From: Lachnospiraceae bacterium
Lineage (GTDB): Bacteria > Bacillota > Clostridia > Lachnospirales > Lachnospiraceae
Assembly (NCBI GenBank): GCA_017521985.1
Contig: JAFXAZ010000014.1
Span: 1-43,783 of the forward strand
Direction: 5' to 3'
Length of the DNA stretch: 43,783 nucleotides
Below the pieces are notes generated by a model that saw only the letters and a program-made list of their open reading frames with translations, had not been told where the DNA came from and searched no databases. The translations under genes were made by a program, and so were the position numbers. Of this stretch, positions 26,066 through 35,104 are shown piece by piece. Every line of letters begins with the position of its first letter. The first letter of the stretch is position 1.

Positions 26066-28786
26066 ATGGATTTTAAACATGTCCCAAAGGAGTACAGACC
26101 CATTCCTTTTTGGAGCTGGAATGAAAAGTTATATGTGGAGGAGACCAAAGAACAGATTGGCGAAATGGATGAAGCCGGTCTTGGTGGTTTTTTTATGCAT
26201 GCCAGAGGCGGAATGCAGACTGCATATATGGGCTCGGAGTGGTTTGAGAATGTGAGTGCTTCTGTTAAGGAGGCCCACAAAAGAGGAATGTATCCGTGGG
26301 CATATGACGAAAGCGGCTGGCCAAGTGGCTTTGGAGACGGTGTTGTAAATGGGTTGGGAGTTACATATCAGCAGAAGTATCTGCGTATGGAAACCGAGCT
26401 CACGCATCAAGAAACCGCAATCTGCAAATGTGGAGAACATTATTTCTACTACGAGGTTAACCCTTATTACGTAGATACGTTGGACAAAAAAGTAATTGCC
26501 AAATTTATTGAGGTGGCGTACAAGCCATATTATGATAAATACGGAAATGCTATAGAAGGGTTTTTTACGGACGAGCCGCAGATTTCCAGAAACGGTATTC
26601 CATGGAGCTTTGTGTTTGAAGAGGAATATAAGAAGCGCTACGGAGAACATATTTGCGAGCATTTAGAAGAACTCTTTTTGGAAAAGGGTGACTATAAGAA
26701 AACCAGAATTCAGTTTTGGAAAATGGTAACGGAGCTTTTTTCAGAAAGTTATATGAAGCAGATTTATGAGCAGTGCGATGCATGGGGGATGAAGTTTACC
26801 GGGCATCTGGTTTTAGAGGAAAGTCTGCTGTCACAAGTGGTAAGTAATGGTGCTTGTATGCCTCATTATGAATATATGCATATGCCGGGAATGGACTGGC
26901 TGGGACGTAATATCAAGGAATGTCTGACCCCGTATCAGGTGTCTTCGGTAGCAGAGCAGCTTGGAAAAGACAGAGTGCTGGCGGAAAGCTTTGCCTGTTG
27001 TGGGCATAATGTGAGCTTTGCAGAATTAAAAGGTATTTATGAATGGCAGATGGTTCATGGGATTAACGCCCTTTGCCCTCATCTGGAAGGGTATTCTATG
27101 AGAGGAATCCGTAAGAGAGATTATCCTCCGGCACTGTTTACCCAGCAACCATGGTGGAAAAACTATGGTAAACTGGTGGATGCGTTGTCACGAGAAAGCA
27201 TGATTCTTGCAAAAAGTGTGAAAAAAGTAGATGTTTTGGTGCTTCATCCACAGACCACTGCCTGGAGCTTGTATAATGACCGGGACAACACTCCGTTGGA
27301 AGAACTTCAGGATAAATTTATGGCAGTGATTAAGGAATTGGAACGGAAACATATTGTGTTCCACCTGGGTGATGAGATTATATTGGAACGCCATGGCAGG
27401 GTGGAAGATGGTAAGCTGGTGGTTGGCAAGCAGGCCTATACGTATGTAATAGATTCTCTTTGTGAGGAAATGCTTTCTGATACCAAGGCACTTTTGGAGG
27501 AATTTGTAAAAAGCGGCGGGTTTCTTACTACCGCAGAAGCGCTTCCTGCCAATGAGGTGGTAGACCATCCGGAAATCACCTATACCAAGGGGCTTTGCGA
27601 TGAAGGTACGATACACTATTTTGTAAACACCTCATCTCAGGAAAAGGACGCCTGCTTTAAGGTAAAAGGCAAAGTAATTGACATTTATACAGGAGAAGTG
27701 CAGGCGTTTCATGGCCATCATACTTTTGAGCCTTGGGGAAGCCTGATGCTTTTTGAGGATGGCAAGGAAGCTGATGCAGAGCAAAATGCGGAGCACACAG
27801 CAAAGGTGGAAACCTGTATTTATCCAAGTGGTAATTTTTCAGTAGTGGGAGAAATAACAAATTGTCTTACCTTGGATGTGTGCGATTATTATTTTGATGG
27901 CGAGCTCCAAGAGAAAAATGGGTATGTGCTGAATATTTGTGAGCGCGCAAATCGGTTGGAACGCAGGGTGCAGATACATCAGGACTATCATGTAATGGTT
28001 CGTCACGTCCCAAGAAAATTGCATTTGGTATGTGAAACCCCGGAAAAATTTGTTATTAAAGTGAACGGTAAAGTTCTTGACAGACAGCCGGATGGATATT
28101 TTGCGGATAAGAGTTTTAAAACCATTGATATAGCCGATTATGTGCAGCTCGGAAGAAACACGATTTCTTTTGATGTGGATTTTTATCAATCCGAAGAGTT
28201 TTATAAACATTTAAGACAGGCATATGTGTTTGAAAGTGAGAAAAACAGACTGACGTACGATATGGAAATTGAGGCTATCTACCTGATAGGCGATTTTAGT
28301 GTAAATACTCCGGGGGACTGGACTCAATTGGAAAATCACGCCGTGAGATATCAGGGGGATTTTGAACTGGACGCGCCAAAACGAGAGCTTTGCTTAAAAA
28401 ATATAGAACAACAAGGATATCCTTTTTTCTGTGGAGAAATGGTATTGGAAGGCAGCATAAATATTATGGGAGAACATCCGGTGTTTGCAATGGACAGACA
28501 CGGTATCAATGCTGTAAAGCTGGAAATGAACGGCATGGAAAGCTGGATGCTGACTAAGGATAAGCTTTCCTTGAAGGAATTTGGGGTACAGGGGGAAACA
28601 AGAGTCCGACTGACTTTAGTGAATAATTTGAGGAATCTTCTAGGACCGCATCATTTAAAAATCGGCGAGCTAATTAAATATGGTACCGGACCGCATCGAT
28701 TTTTTAAAGAGAGCTGTGTCTGGAACGGAAGTCCTGAAGCAAGCTGGTGTGATGAATACTGCTTTGTAGAAACCGGGATTTCGTGA
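26066..28786 (+). CDS. Large cytoplasmic glycoside hydrolase, GH106-like, protein 1
   Basis: This 906-residue protein starts with a barrel-like domain: YRPIPFWSWNEKL, then IGEMDEAGLGGFFMHARGG, WAYDESGWPSGFGDG and GFFTDEPQIS (Asp169-Glu170). A mid-region (about 390-510) looks like a glutamine-amidotransferase/beta-galactosidase-trimer type fold, and beta-sandwich domains (about 600-900) follow. This layout is seen in GH106 alpha-L-rhamnosidases and in a wide group of related, mostly uncharacterised hydrolases, so the substrate is not assigned. No signal peptide is seen. The ATG lies one base after the GH125 stop with GGAG inside that gene. GTG at 28783 and the next gene overlap its end, indicating coupled translation. 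Confidence 0.7.
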   Translation: MDFKHVPKEYRPIPFWSWNEKLYVEETKEQIGEMDEAGLGGFFMHARGGMQTAYMGSEWFENVSASVKEAHKRGMYPWAYDESGWPSGFGDGVVNGLGVTYQQKYLRMETELTHQETAICKCGEHYFYYEVNPYYVDTLDKKVIAKFIEVAYKPYYDKYGNAIEGFFTDEPQISRNGIPWSFVFEEEYKKRYGEHICEHLEELFLEKGDYKKTRIQFWKMVTELFSESYMKQIYEQCDAWGMKFTGHLVLEESLLSQVVSNGACMPHYEYMHMPGMDWLGRNIKECLTPYQVSSVAEQLGKDRVLAESFACCGHNVSFAELKGIYEWQMVHGINALCPHLEGYSMRGIRKRDYPPALFTQQPWWKNYGKLVDALSRESMILAKSVKKVDVLVLHPQTTAWSLYNDRDNTPLEELQDKFMAVIKELERKHIVFHLGDEIILERHGRVEDGKLVVGKQAYTYVIDSLCEEMLSDTKALLEEFVKSGGFLTTAEALPANEVVDHPEITYTKGLCDEGTIHYFVNTSSQEKDACFKVKGKVIDIYTGEVQAFHGHHTFEPWGSLMLFEDGKEADAEQNAEHTAKVETCIYPSGNFSVVGEITNCLTLDVCDYYFDGELQEKNGYVLNICERANRLERRVQIHQDYHVMVRHVPRKLHLVCETPEKFVIKVNGKVLDRQPDGYFADKSFKTIDIADYVQLGRNTISFDVDFYQSEEFYKHLRQAYVFESEKNRLTYDMEIEAIYLIGDFSVNTPGDWTQLENHAVRYQGDFELDAPKRELCLKNIEQQGYPFFCGEMVLEGSINIMGEHPVFAMDRHGINAVKLEMNGMESWMLTKDKLSLKEFGVQGETRVRLTLVNNLRNLLGPHHLKIGELIKYGTGPHRFFKESCVWNGSPEASWCDEYCFVETGIS

Positions 28787-28812
28787 AATGTTATTTAAGA
28801 AGGGTAAAGGAT

Positions 28813-31005
28813 ATGGATGCTTTGAAAAAACAATTTTTAAATCCGGCGGATGAGTTTACACCGATTCCATTTTGGTTTTTGAATGATACGTTGGATAAAG
28901 AAACTTTGAAGCAGCAATTATATAGTTTTTATGAAAAGGGAATACGTGGCTTTGTGCTGCATCCTCGCAAAGGCCTACCGATTACCCAGAAATATTTGTC
29001 CGAGACGTTTTTGGATTATGTGGAATTTTTGGTGGAAGAAGCAGCAAAGCTTCAGATGGTGGTATTTTTGTATGATGAAGCCATGTATCCTTCCGGAGCT
29101 GCAAATGGTATGGTGGTAAAGACGAACCCGGCTTATGCGGCAAAAGGTCTTCAGATGGCAAAGGTGTTAAAAGGGGAGGATGTGCCGGAATTTGGGGAGG
29201 GCAACTGGTTTGTAGCCTCTGTGCCGGGAGAGGATGACAGCACGTATTACTTTTCCTTAGTATTTTCCGGGGGCACCATTCGAGGTGTGCATGAGGGGGA
29301 AGACGACAGAGAGCCGAATGCACCGAAAGCAGCAGATTTGCTGGATGTAAATGCTATGAAGCTTTTTATCCATCTGACTCATGATACGTACTATAATCGT
29401 TTGAGTAAATATTTTGGGTCTACCATTGTGGCTATGTTTACGGATGAACCATCTATTTTGGGACGTTGTGCGAAAAAAGGACTGATTCCGTGGACTCATG
29501 GTTTTCTTGAGCATTATCAGGGGTGCGGCGGTAAGGTGGAGGATTTGCCGTTGCTGTTTGGTGCAGTAACGCCGGAAACACAAAAAGCACATCAGATATA
29601 TCATCATGCTTTGAAGCTTTGGATGGCAGACAGTTATTTTAAGCCGATTTCGGACTGGTGTGTGGAGCACGGTATCGCACTTTCCGGTCATCCGCATAAT
29701 AGTAACGATATTGGATTTTTGAAATATTTCCAGATTCCGTGTCAGGATATGGTTTGGCGATATGTGGACCCGGAATTGTGCAATGGAATTCAGGGACATC
29801 ATAGTACCATGGGCAAGTGCAGTTCCGATTCTGCAAGGCATCGCGGAAGACGCCGCAACGGTAATGAGGTTTTTGGTGCCTGCGGTCTGAAAAATGATCC
29901 GTGGAAATTGACTTCCTCTGATATGAAATGGTATTTGGATTGGTTGTTTGTACGAGGTGTGAACCTGATTATTCCTCATGCTTTTTATTATTCCCTGAGA
30001 GATGACCGTGTAAACGAGCGTCCGCCTGATGTGGGTCCAAACAGTATCTGGTGGACACACTATGAACAGATTACTGCTTATATCAAGAGGCTGTGTTGGT
30101 TAAACACCGACAGCCACAATGTTACGGATGTGGCAGTATTGTGTACTAAGGAGCATTTGCCTTGGGAAGCAATGCAGACGCTATATCAAAAGCAGATAGA
30201 ATTTAATTATTTAGAGGCAGAGCTTCTGCCGGAGTGTGAGGTATTAAATGGATGCCTATATATCGGGCAGCAGTGTTATAAGGTGCTGTTGGTAGAAGAG
30301 AATTTGTTCCTTACAAAAGACCAACGTGCCTTCTTGCAGGAGATGGAGGCACAGGGCGTTTGTGTGCTTTCTATAGGTAAAGTGTGCGATGAAAAATGCC
30401 TGAAGATTTTGGAGGGATATAATTCGCTGGCACTGAAGGTACTGCAGGAAACGAAGGACCTGCGCGTGACACATGTGTGCAAAGAAGGCAGGCATTTTTA
30501 CTTGATGGTGAATGAAGGCAACAAACCGCTGTACTTCCATGCATCTACTGCAGTGGAAGGTTCCATGGAATTGTGGAATCCTTGGGACGGAAGTGTGATG
30601 CCTGTTTTTGAAGATGAACAGATTCCGATAAAACTTGGTTATCGTGAAAGTCTGATTTTGACGGTCTCTCCGGCTGAAAAAATGACAGTAACCTGCAGCG
30701 GTGGAGAACTGGTGCGCGTGGAAGCGTTGGCTTCGGAAACCAGACGATATATCGCCGAAGTTGAGGTGAATTCACATGATGAGTATTCTTATGTGGAAGT
30801 GATTCATAATGGCGAAATTGTTACACTTTATGTGGATGACGTGCAGGTGGGTGTGAAAATGTGGGCACCATACTGTTTTGAGGTGAATGGATTGCTTTCC
30901 GAAGGTAAGCATACTATTACAGTGGAAGTGACAGACTCCATGGGAGAGAATCCTGTGCAGAAAGTGCCGGTTATAGTATTTTCCGGTAAGGAAGGCAGAT
31001 TTTAA
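28813..31005 (+). CDS. Large cytoplasmic glycoside hydrolase, GH106-like, protein 2
   Basis: This 730-residue protein is a distant relative of the preceding one. It shares FTPIPFWFLND near residue 14, the IRGFVLHPRKG turn, YDEAMYPSGAANG and an AMFTDEPSILGR block (Asp211-Glu212). It continues with SGHPHNSNDIGFLKYFQIP and an amidotransferase-like middle domain, and ends with one beta-sandwich. It is shorter than protein 1 because C-terminal sandwich domains are missing. ATG 28813 was chosen because AGGG lies 8 bases upstream and the conserved start follows; GTG 28783 overlaps the previous stop and is the alternative. It closes the operon, with a terminator 30 bases on. The activity is unknown; a glycosidase on an imported glycan is the best guess. 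Confidence 0.62.
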   Translation: MDALKKQFLNPADEFTPIPFWFLNDTLDKETLKQQLYSFYEKGIRGFVLHPRKGLPITQKYLSETFLDYVEFLVEEAAKLQMVVFLYDEAMYPSGAANGMVVKTNPAYAAKGLQMAKVLKGEDVPEFGEGNWFVASVPGEDDSTYYFSLVFSGGTIRGVHEGEDDREPNAPKAADLLDVNAMKLFIHLTHDTYYNRLSKYFGSTIVAMFTDEPSILGRCAKKGLIPWTHGFLEHYQGCGGKVEDLPLLFGAVTPETQKAHQIYHHALKLWMADSYFKPISDWCVEHGIALSGHPHNSNDIGFLKYFQIPCQDMVWRYVDPELCNGIQGHHSTMGKCSSDSARHRGRRRNGNEVFGACGLKNDPWKLTSSDMKWYLDWLFVRGVNLIIPHAFYYSLRDDRVNERPPDVGPNSIWWTHYEQITAYIKRLCWLNTDSHNVTDVAVLCTKEHLPWEAMQTLYQKQIEFNYLEAELLPECEVLNGCLYIGQQCYKVLLVEENLFLTKDQRAFLQEMEAQGVCVLSIGKVCDEKCLKILEGYNSLALKVLQETKDLRVTHVCKEGRHFYLMVNEGNKPLYFHASTAVEGSMELWNPWDGSVMPVFEDEQIPIKLGYRESLILTVSPAEKMTVTCSGGELVRVEALASETRRYIAEVEVNSHDEYSYVEVIHNGEIVTLYVDDVQVGVKMWAPYCFEVNGLLSEGKHTITVEVTDSMGENPVQKVPVIVFSGKEGRF

Positions 31006-31034
31006 TGAAAAAGTATTTGAATGTTGATATAGTG

Positions 31035-31058
31035 GGCGGGCCTTGGTGCCCGCCTTTT
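31035..31058 (+). terminator. Terminator after the GH125 operon
   Basis: The perfect GC-rich stem GGCGGGC (31035-31041) with GCCCGCC (31048-31054) and a 6-base loop is followed by TTTT. Confidence 0.85.
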
Positions 31059-31072
31059 AGTTGCAATTGTGA

Positions 31073-31124
31073 TTTGGGCAAGTTTTGGGTATACGGCCGT
31101 TCATATGCCCAAAAGTTGCCCAAA
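31073..31124. repeat. 17-bp inverted repeat in the spacer before the ABC importer
   Basis: TTTGGGCAAGTTTTGGG (31073-31089) and CCCAAAAGTTGCCCAAA (31108-31124) pair with one mismatch around an 18-base loop that itself holds the palindrome ACGGCCGT. No T run follows, so it is not an obvious terminator. The rest of the 31006-31443 spacer contains the repeat pair near 31211 and 31336, a TGACGA/TCGTCA hairpin at 31231-31246, and no convincing gene. Confidence 0.7.
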
Positions 31125-31317
31125 GAGTAGGTTTTGCGACATGTTTTTGAGGTTTTGGATAAATTGTGGGCAGCAAATGAGGAAATACCCAGAAAATACC
31201 AAAAAGATGCACAGATATAATAGAAAACAGTGACGATTTTTCGTCATTTCGTACGTTTTTTGGAGAAACTTTTGGCATGAATATCGAAATTGTGCAAAAT
31301 TCAACGAAGATAATACA

Positions 31318-31346
31318 TTGTTTAGTTTCAAAGATACAGATATAAT
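31318..31346 (+). promoter_or_regulatory. Promoter of the LplB-like importer operon
   Basis: TTGTTT (31318-31323), 17 bases and TATAAT (31341-31346) lie 98 bases before the start codon. The -10 region ACAGATATAATA (31336-31347) is repeated at 31211-31222, which may be a second, upstream promoter or a duplicated control site. Confidence 0.6.
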
Positions 31347-31443
31347 AAAAGACAGCAAAGAAATGTAAGTAATGTAAGGTCATGAACCGGACTCCAATCA
31401 CAGACCTGCGATTACAAAGCATAGAAAGGGAGAAGAATGAAAA

Positions 31444-32376
31444 ATGAATAAGAAAAATTCAACTAAGAAAAAGGCAGCTTGGGATTATCTGAGAAGATAT
31501 TATCCACTGTACCTGATGTTGTTGATTCCGATGGCGTACATTATCTTGTTCAAGTATGTGCCGATGTATGGTATTCAGATTGCATTCAAGAAGTACAACA
31601 TCTTCAAGGGTATGGGTGCAAGTCCATGGGTAGGCTTCCAGTGGTTCGAGGAAGCATTTGGGGCTAAGGAATTCTGGGCAGCAGTTAAGAACACCTTTAT
31701 CCTGAATCTTGGTCAGCAGATCATTTGTTGGCCGATTCCGATTATTTTGGCGATTCTTTTGACTGAAATCAGCGGCAGCCACGGCAAGTTAAAGGAATTT
31801 ACACAGACAATTCTGTACATACCACACTTTATGTCTACCGTTATTATCGCAGGTATTATGTACCAGTTATTCGGCGCAACCGGTGCGTTCAACAATGCAA
31901 TTGCAGCACTTGGTTTTGAGAGATTCGGTTTCTTGACCAACAACTGGTCTTGGAGAGGTATTTACTGGTTTGCAGGTATTTGGGCAGGTACCGGCTATGG
32001 TATGATTGCATACTTAGCAGCTATCGCGGGCGTTAATACCGAGCTTTATGATGCGGCATATATGGATGGGGCAGGACGTTGGAAACGTATCTGGCACGTA
32101 ACCCTTCCACAGATTAAGCCTACTATCGTTACCATCCTTGTAATGGATATCGGTAAGATCTTAAATATCGGCTTCGAAAAACCATACAACATGAGTAACG
32201 TTATGGTTAAGGAAGCTTCTTCCGTAATCAGTACCTATGTATATTCTATAGGTCTTCAGGCAGGTCGTTACGACTATGCGACTGCTGTAGGTTTGTTCCA
32301 GTCTGTCATTGCTGTAGTAATGGTAGTTGGTGCGAACTGGATAGCTAGAAAACTTGGAGAGGAGGGTATCATGTAA
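31444..32376 (+). CDS. ABC sugar importer, LplB-type permease
   Basis: This 310-residue inner-membrane protein has six predicted helices, the N-terminal YYPLYLMLLIPMAYIILFKY segment and the EAA-type loop LYDAAYMDGAGRWKRIWHVT (about residue 200), which contacts the ATPase. It matches the LplB/YteP branch of carbohydrate uptake permeases (CUT1), used in Firmicutes for complex plant or host oligosaccharides. The start follows GGGAG. Its last base overlaps the first base of the next permease start, so the two are translationally coupled. Regular codon use suggests good expression. No ATPase gene is in the window; these systems often use a shared MsmK/UgpC-type ATPase encoded elsewhere. Confidence 0.92.
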   Translation: MNKKNSTKKKAAWDYLRRYYPLYLMLLIPMAYIILFKYVPMYGIQIAFKKYNIFKGMGASPWVGFQWFEEAFGAKEFWAAVKNTFILNLGQQIICWPIPIILAILLTEISGSHGKLKEFTQTILYIPHFMSTVIIAGIMYQLFGATGAFNNAIAALGFERFGFLTNNWSWRGIYWFAGIWAGTGYGMIAYLAAIAGVNTELYDAAYMDGAGRWKRIWHVTLPQIKPTIVTILVMDIGKILNIGFEKPYNMSNVMVKEASSVISTYVYSIGLQAGRYDYATAVGLFQSVIAVVMVVGANWIARKLGEEGIM

Positions 32377-33251
32377 TGAATAGTGTTTATGATAAAAAGT
32401 GGAGTATCTTCCAGACGACCATGGTGCTTGTGTGTATCGCAGCCATTGCCCTCACCCTGTTTCCTGTATTTAATATTATTGCATTGTCCCTTAGTGGTAA
32501 AAATGCGATTGCAAAAGGTTTAGTAGGTATTTGGCCGGTAGACTTTACCTTAGAAGCATATGAAAGAGTATTTGGTAATAAAGAGCTGGTTTACTCCATG
32601 TTCTACTCTCTGGCAATCACTATTGCAGTAGGTGTTGGTTCTGCTTTTATGACAATCCTGGCAGCATATCCGCTTTCCAAGCCAGAGTTAAAGGGTGGAC
32701 GTTTTTGCATGACCCTGATTACCATTACCATGTACATCGGTGCAGGTACGGTACCGAGCTACTTGCTCGTTAAGAACTTAGGTATGATGAATACGGTATG
32801 GGCATTGATTATTCCAAGTCTTATCAGCCCGTTTAACCTGATTATCCTTCGTACCTTCTTTATGGGTATCAATAAGTCTCTCTTTGAGGCAGCATGGATG
32901 GACGGCTGTGGTGAGTGGGGCTGTATGTTTAAAATTGCAGTACCATTATCCAGACCTTCTATTGCTACGATCACACTGTTTTATGCAGTATCCAGATGGA
33001 ACGGTATGACCGACGTTTTATACTACATCGACGACAAGAAGCTTCAGACTTTACAGTATCAGTTGAAGTTATTGATTGACTCCTTTACAATTGTATACCA
33101 GCCGGGTGAAATTGCAGAAGAGATGTCCATTTCTGCTGAAAACGTAAAATCTGCAACCATTCTTTTCTCTATGGTACCGATTTTAATTGTGTATCCTTTC
33201 GTACAGAAGTATTTTACAAAGGGTGTAAATATCGGTGGTGTTAAGGAATAA
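32376..33251 (+). CDS. ABC sugar importer, LplC/YtcP-type permease
   Basis: This 291-residue six-helix membrane protein carries the EAA loop LFEAAWMDGCGEWGCMFKIA near residue 170 and a C-terminal PFVQKYFTKGVNIGGVKE tail that is a hallmark of the LplC/YtcP branch. It forms the transmembrane heterodimer with the LplB-like protein. GGAGG lies upstream of its ATG inside the previous gene. It is separated from the binding-protein gene by a 205-base structured leader rather than being directly coupled. Confidence 0.92.
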   Translation: MNSVYDKKWSIFQTTMVLVCIAAIALTLFPVFNIIALSLSGKNAIAKGLVGIWPVDFTLEAYERVFGNKELVYSMFYSLAITIAVGVGSAFMTILAAYPLSKPELKGGRFCMTLITITMYIGAGTVPSYLLVKNLGMMNTVWALIIPSLISPFNLIILRTFFMGINKSLFEAAWMDGCGEWGCMFKIAVPLSRPSIATITLFYAVSRWNGMTDVLYYIDDKKLQTLQYQLKLLIDSFTIVYQPGEIAEEMSISAENVKSATILFSMVPILIVYPFVQKYFTKGVNIGGVKE

Positions 33252-33275
33252 TTCCTTACGCAATATAATATTTTA

Positions 33276-33432
33276 AAAGCTGTAAAATTAATTATATAAA
33301 TTAAAAGGTGTTGTAAAGTGGATATATGAATTTTAAACCGTATCTTCGGTTCGGTGACAAGTCAAGTGTTTGAGGAGTTCCTTGCCCCGAACTGAGGTAA
33401 TTACAGCTTTCTCGTAGTCCGCAGCTTTACAA
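33276..33432 (+). ncRNA. Structured leader between permease and binding-protein genes
   Basis: A hairpin CTTCGGTTCGG (33344-33354) with CCGAACTGAGG (33387-33397) forms with two G-T pairs. AAAGCTGTAA (33276-33285) can pair with TTACAGCTTT (33401-33410), and TTGTAAAG (33311-33318) with CTTTACAA (33425-33432). The last two helices cross, so they are mutually exclusive or form a pseudoknot. CAGCTTT also occurs twice (33404 and 33422). It may stabilise the 3' transcript half or control translation of the binding protein, whose Shine-Dalgarno site GGAGG lies directly after it. Confidence 0.4.
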
Positions 33433-33456
33433 AAACCAAATTAATGGAGGGTAAAA

Positions 33457-34992
33457 ATGAAAAAGTTTTCAAGACTTGTTGCTTTAGCATTAGCTGCTAT
33501 TATGACATTAACAGCTTGTGGTGCTGAAACGAAGCCATCAAATAAGAATAACGGCGAAATTGTTGACATTACTGTTATGGTTTATGACCGTGGTCATGAA
33601 TATACAGGTGGTCATTCTCTTACAAATAACAAATTTACTCAGTGGGTTAACGAACAGATGGAGCCACAGGGCGTTCGTGTTACCTATGTTCCGGTTCCAC
33701 GTTCCGGCGCTGACGATAAGGTTAACTTAATGTTAACAGGTGGTACAGCTCCTGACCTTATCAGAACATACGACAGACAGCGTGTTGCTACATACGCTTC
33801 TCAGGGTGGTCTTGCTGAATTATCCAGCATCGTTGACAGCTTACACCCAGACTACTTAGAAAAAGCTGAGCCATACTTAGATATGTGTAAGTTTGACGGT
33901 GGTTTATACGCTCTTCCAAACGTATACTCTTACACCGGTAAGTCACACGAAACATACATCCGTCAGGATTTAGTAGAAGCTCTCGGTATGAAGACTCCTA
34001 CAAACAAAGAAGAGTTAATTGACTTCTTATATGCTGTTAAAGAAAAATATCCTGACATCATCCCTTACGGTATGGGTGGTAAGACAACAGACGGTAAAGT
34101 TTTCAACTTCCTTCTTGCTTATGTAAGCCGTGCAAATGAAAGAGATAACTACATCTATGAGCCTACCTTCACTATGGTATTAAAGCCAGGTCACAAGGAT
34201 GGTTTAAAGCAGTTAAATCAGTTTGTATTAGATGGTATTATCGATCCTAACTTCGTATTAGATATCGATGATGCTAAGTATGAAGAAAACGTTGCAAATG
34301 GTAAATACGCTTTCATCTTAAATGGTTCTGATGCTTGTATCGCTGATGCATATGGTACAGTTTCTGATCCTAACTACCACATGATTGAAATCGACGTTCT
34401 TAAGAACTTAGATGGCAGCTACGAAGTTCCTTCTCAGGGTGCTTTCAACTTCTATGTTTATGTTCCGGCTACAGCTGAAGACAGATTAGAAGCAGTTGGC
34501 AAGTACATTGCTTTCTTATCTGATCCAGCTATCGCTCAGCAGGTTGATGGCGGTCTTGAAGGTTTAGGTTATGAAGTAGTTGATGGTAAGAGAGTTGGTT
34601 TTGACCGTGCAACCAGAATTGCAAATGGTACATCTTCTAACCCTGGTGACAACGGCTTTATGTGGGGTAACTACCCAACATCACTTGAAGACCTTATCGT
34701 TGAATATCAGAAGTCTAACCCAGAAGTTCCTGCTGATGTTGCAGCTCAGAAGAGAACAGTTCAGTACTCTAACTACTACCATTCTGCTTTAATTGGTGGT
34801 GCATTAAAGTCTGACGAATACGTTCCAAACCTTCAGACATTGATCTGTGAATTCATCTTCAAGGTAATGAGTGCTCCAGAAGGCAAGTTTGAAGAAGTTT
34901 ATGCAGCAGAGTATCAGATTCTGTTAGACAACCACTTACAGGAAGTATTAGATGAACGTGCTGAATGGTACGACAAAAACATTGCAAAATAA
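33457..34992 (+). CDS. ABC sugar importer, LplA-type solute-binding lipoprotein
   Basis: This 511-residue protein starts with a lipoprotein signal peptide, MKKFSRLVALALAAIMTLTAC, with the lipobox LTAC and Cys21 as lipidation site. A Ser/Asn-rich linker and a type-1 periplasmic-binding fold follow. The LplA-type length and the neighbouring permeases fix its role: anchored outside, it captures oligosaccharides for the importer. It has the most biased codon use in the window (GGT, GCT, TTA, CGT, TAC and AAC dominate), as expected for an abundant protein. GGAGG precedes the ATG. A structured leader upstream and a strong terminator downstream could let it be made in excess over the permeases. Confidence 0.93.
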   Translation: MKKFSRLVALALAAIMTLTACGAETKPSNKNNGEIVDITVMVYDRGHEYTGGHSLTNNKFTQWVNEQMEPQGVRVTYVPVPRSGADDKVNLMLTGGTAPDLIRTYDRQRVATYASQGGLAELSSIVDSLHPDYLEKAEPYLDMCKFDGGLYALPNVYSYTGKSHETYIRQDLVEALGMKTPTNKEELIDFLYAVKEKYPDIIPYGMGGKTTDGKVFNFLLAYVSRANERDNYIYEPTFTMVLKPGHKDGLKQLNQFVLDGIIDPNFVLDIDDAKYEENVANGKYAFILNGSDACIADAYGTVSDPNYHMIEIDVLKNLDGSYEVPSQGAFNFYVYVPATAEDRLEAVGKYIAFLSDPAIAQQVDGGLEGLGYEVVDGKRVGFDRATRIANGTSSNPGDNGFMWGNYPTSLEDLIVEYQKSNPEVPADVAAQKRTVQYSNYYHSALIGGALKSDEYVPNLQTLICEFIFKVMSAPEGKFEEVYAAEYQILLDNHLQEVLDERAEWYDKNIAK

Positions 34993-35044
34993 TTCATAAA
35001 ATAAAAGATGGTATTTGCTTTATAGGGCAACCGTCATAAATTGG

Positions 35045-35088
35045 TTACCAACTCCGGCGGCGAACTCCCGACGGAGTTGGTAATTTTC
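35045..35088 (+). terminator. Terminator after the binding-protein gene, abutting the next ribosome binding site
   Basis: The perfect 12-bp stem TTACCAACTCCG (35045-35056) with CGGAGTTGGTAA (35072-35083) is followed by TTTTC. The Shine-Dalgarno site GGAGG of the PHP gene begins within five bases of the T run, so partial read-through is needed to express the downstream genes unless they have their own promoter. Confidence 0.85.
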
Positions 35089-35104
35089 ATTGGAGGTTCG
35101 AGAC

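Noticed and set aside
29257-30060. Antisense frame of 267 codons inside the second GH106-like gene
   Set aside because: The plus-strand frame has clear conserved motifs throughout; the antisense translation resembles no protein.
31057-31422. Open frame of 121 codons on the minus strand in the spacer before the importer
   Set aside because: Low-complexity Phe/Ile/His-rich translation, no family motif, no Shine-Dalgarno support, and it overlaps the promoter and inverted repeats.
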